A DNA stretch of 13,157 nt from DATEUP01 sp035283065 (lineage in GTDB: Archaea; Thermoplasmatota; DTKX01; DATEUP01). The notes below the pieces were generated by a model that was not told the origin of the DNA, did not search any database, and worked only from the letters and a program-made list of their open reading frames with translations. Of the stretch, positions 12,540 to 13,157 are shown piece after piece. The position numbers and the translations under genes are program-made. Where the stretch lies: the NCBI GenBank assembly GCA_035283065.1, contig DATEUP010000192.1, positions 1 to 13,157 of the forward strand. Reading direction: 5' to 3'. The first letter of the stretch is position 1, and each line of letters begins with the position of its first letter.

Positions 12540-13157
12540 AGGTGCGCGAGGGTGTGCGCCTCTGCGCGCGGTTCAGCCTGGCAACCAGCCGCCGCGAGTA
12601 CTGCGGACCCGAGGGGGCGCCCGCTCTCCTCCGGCGCGCCCTTGAAGACGACGAGGCTGTCGAACCGGCCGCCGAGGCGCTCATGCGCTTCGAGGCGCTC
12701 TCGCCGTACTTGGCGGCCCTCGCGGTCAAGCACAGGCGCCGGCCCCTTGACCTCAGCGTCGTGGAAGCCTACTGGATCGGCAATGAGCTCCTTGAGGGCT
12801 TCACGCACCAGGATTTCCAGGCGGTGCTCAGGGCGCTTTCGAAGCGCGGGCTGCCGCCCGGGGTCGCCTCGCGCCTTCGCGTCCGCCTTCCCGAAAACCC
12901 GATCCCCCACCACGCGTTCCACGTGTTCTTCGTCGGTGTCGGCCAGGTAACCGGCAGCCTCCCCACCACTCTTGAGAACATGGATAGGTGCCGGCCCTCC
13001 TGGGGGCTCGTCACCCACAGGCGTCGCGGTGTCGCGGAGGTCGAGCGGCAGCCGCTCGTGAAGCGGGGAAGGCGCCTGGCGCTCGGGCCCCCCGTGGAGG
13101 TCCAGGCGCGCGTCGACCCGCTCTTCGAGCGCGAGGTCCGCGCCGGCGAACTCCTCG
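12536..13157 (+). CDS. DUF6390-like protein, 3' end outside window
   Basis: The first 207 residues of a soluble protein of unknown function. Marks are EAYWIGNELLEG (Tyr79, Trp80), the segment IPHHAFHVFFVGV with His125/His126, LENMDRCRPSWGLV with Cys152, and RQPLVKRGRRLALGPP. This order of motifs fits my recollection of DUF6390, a family I associate with actinobacterial gene clusters, some near hydrogenase-maturation genes; I cannot check it here. It starts with GTG at 12536, overlapping the transporter stop by 4 bases, with no promoter of its own. The frame is open to the window end. The coupling suggests the transporter moves a compound the protein handles, but this is inference. Confidence 0.72.
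   Translation, partial: MKVREGVRLCARFSLATSRREYCGPEGAPALLRRALEDDEAVEPAAEALMRFEALSPYLAALAVKHRRRPLDLSVVEAYWIGNELLEGFTHQDFQAVLRALSKRGLPPGVASRLRVRLPENPIPHHAFHVFFVGVGQVTGSLPTTLENMDRCRPSWGLVTHRRRGVAEVERQPLVKRGRRLALGPPVEVQARVDPLFEREVRAGELL

Noticed and set aside
10559..13018. An 819-codon minus-strand open frame
   Set aside because: It runs antisense across parts of four convincing genes, has no domain or helix pattern, and its composition is low-complexity.

Overview
The window reads as chromosomal DNA of a G+C-rich archaeon. Archaeal marks are a complete aEF-1beta gene, TATA/BRE-like promoter elements about 26-30 bases before several genes, many GTG and TTG starts preceded by GAGG-type ribosome binding sites, and exported proteins dense in N-glycosylation sequons with C-terminal membrane anchors. 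A Thermoplasmatota-like lineage is my best guess from the overall flavour. No marker in the window proves it.

Layout. (1) 1-1013, minus strand: the 5' two thirds of a bacterial-type acetyl-CoA C-acetyltransferase (thiolase) gene, and upstream of it a 79-residue zinc-binding protein. (2) 1234-2639, plus strand: a Roadblock/LC7 protein, a 58-residue four-CxxC zinc protein directly before aEF-1beta, then a basic helical protein with a TRASH-type zinc finger. (3) 2636-3508, minus strand: a three-helix membrane segment and a tandem winged-helix regulator in one continuous frame broken by a single TGA. (4) 3656-10661, plus strand: a secreted C-terminally anchored protein, a 997-residue cysteine-free surface protein with about 11 alpha/alpha-toroid (squalene cyclase/prenyltransferase-like) repeats, a fusion of a multi-helix membrane domain with a RimK-like ATP-grasp ligase, and a membrane-anchored transglutaminase-fold protein whose nucleophile Cys is Ser. 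The last three genes overlap by 4 bases at each junction. (5) 10715-11301: a single-domain response regulator and, convergent to it, a 65-residue membrane protein. (6) 11562-end: an EamA/DMT transporter overlapping a DUF6390-like gene that runs off the window.

The most interesting part is block 4. In bacteria such as Pseudomonas, an inactive transglutaminase fused to seven membrane helices is encoded beside a separate alpha-L-glutamate-ligase-like ATP-grasp protein. Here the same three modules are redistributed: the membrane domain is fused to the ATP-grasp, and the inactive transglutaminase stands alone with its own anchors. They are translationally coupled to a large repeat-rich, probably heavily glycosylated surface protein. 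I infer an envelope-linked peptide-ligation or amino-acid-tagging system. The membrane-linked winged-helix gene next door is a natural candidate regulator. Its substrate and function cannot be read from sequence.
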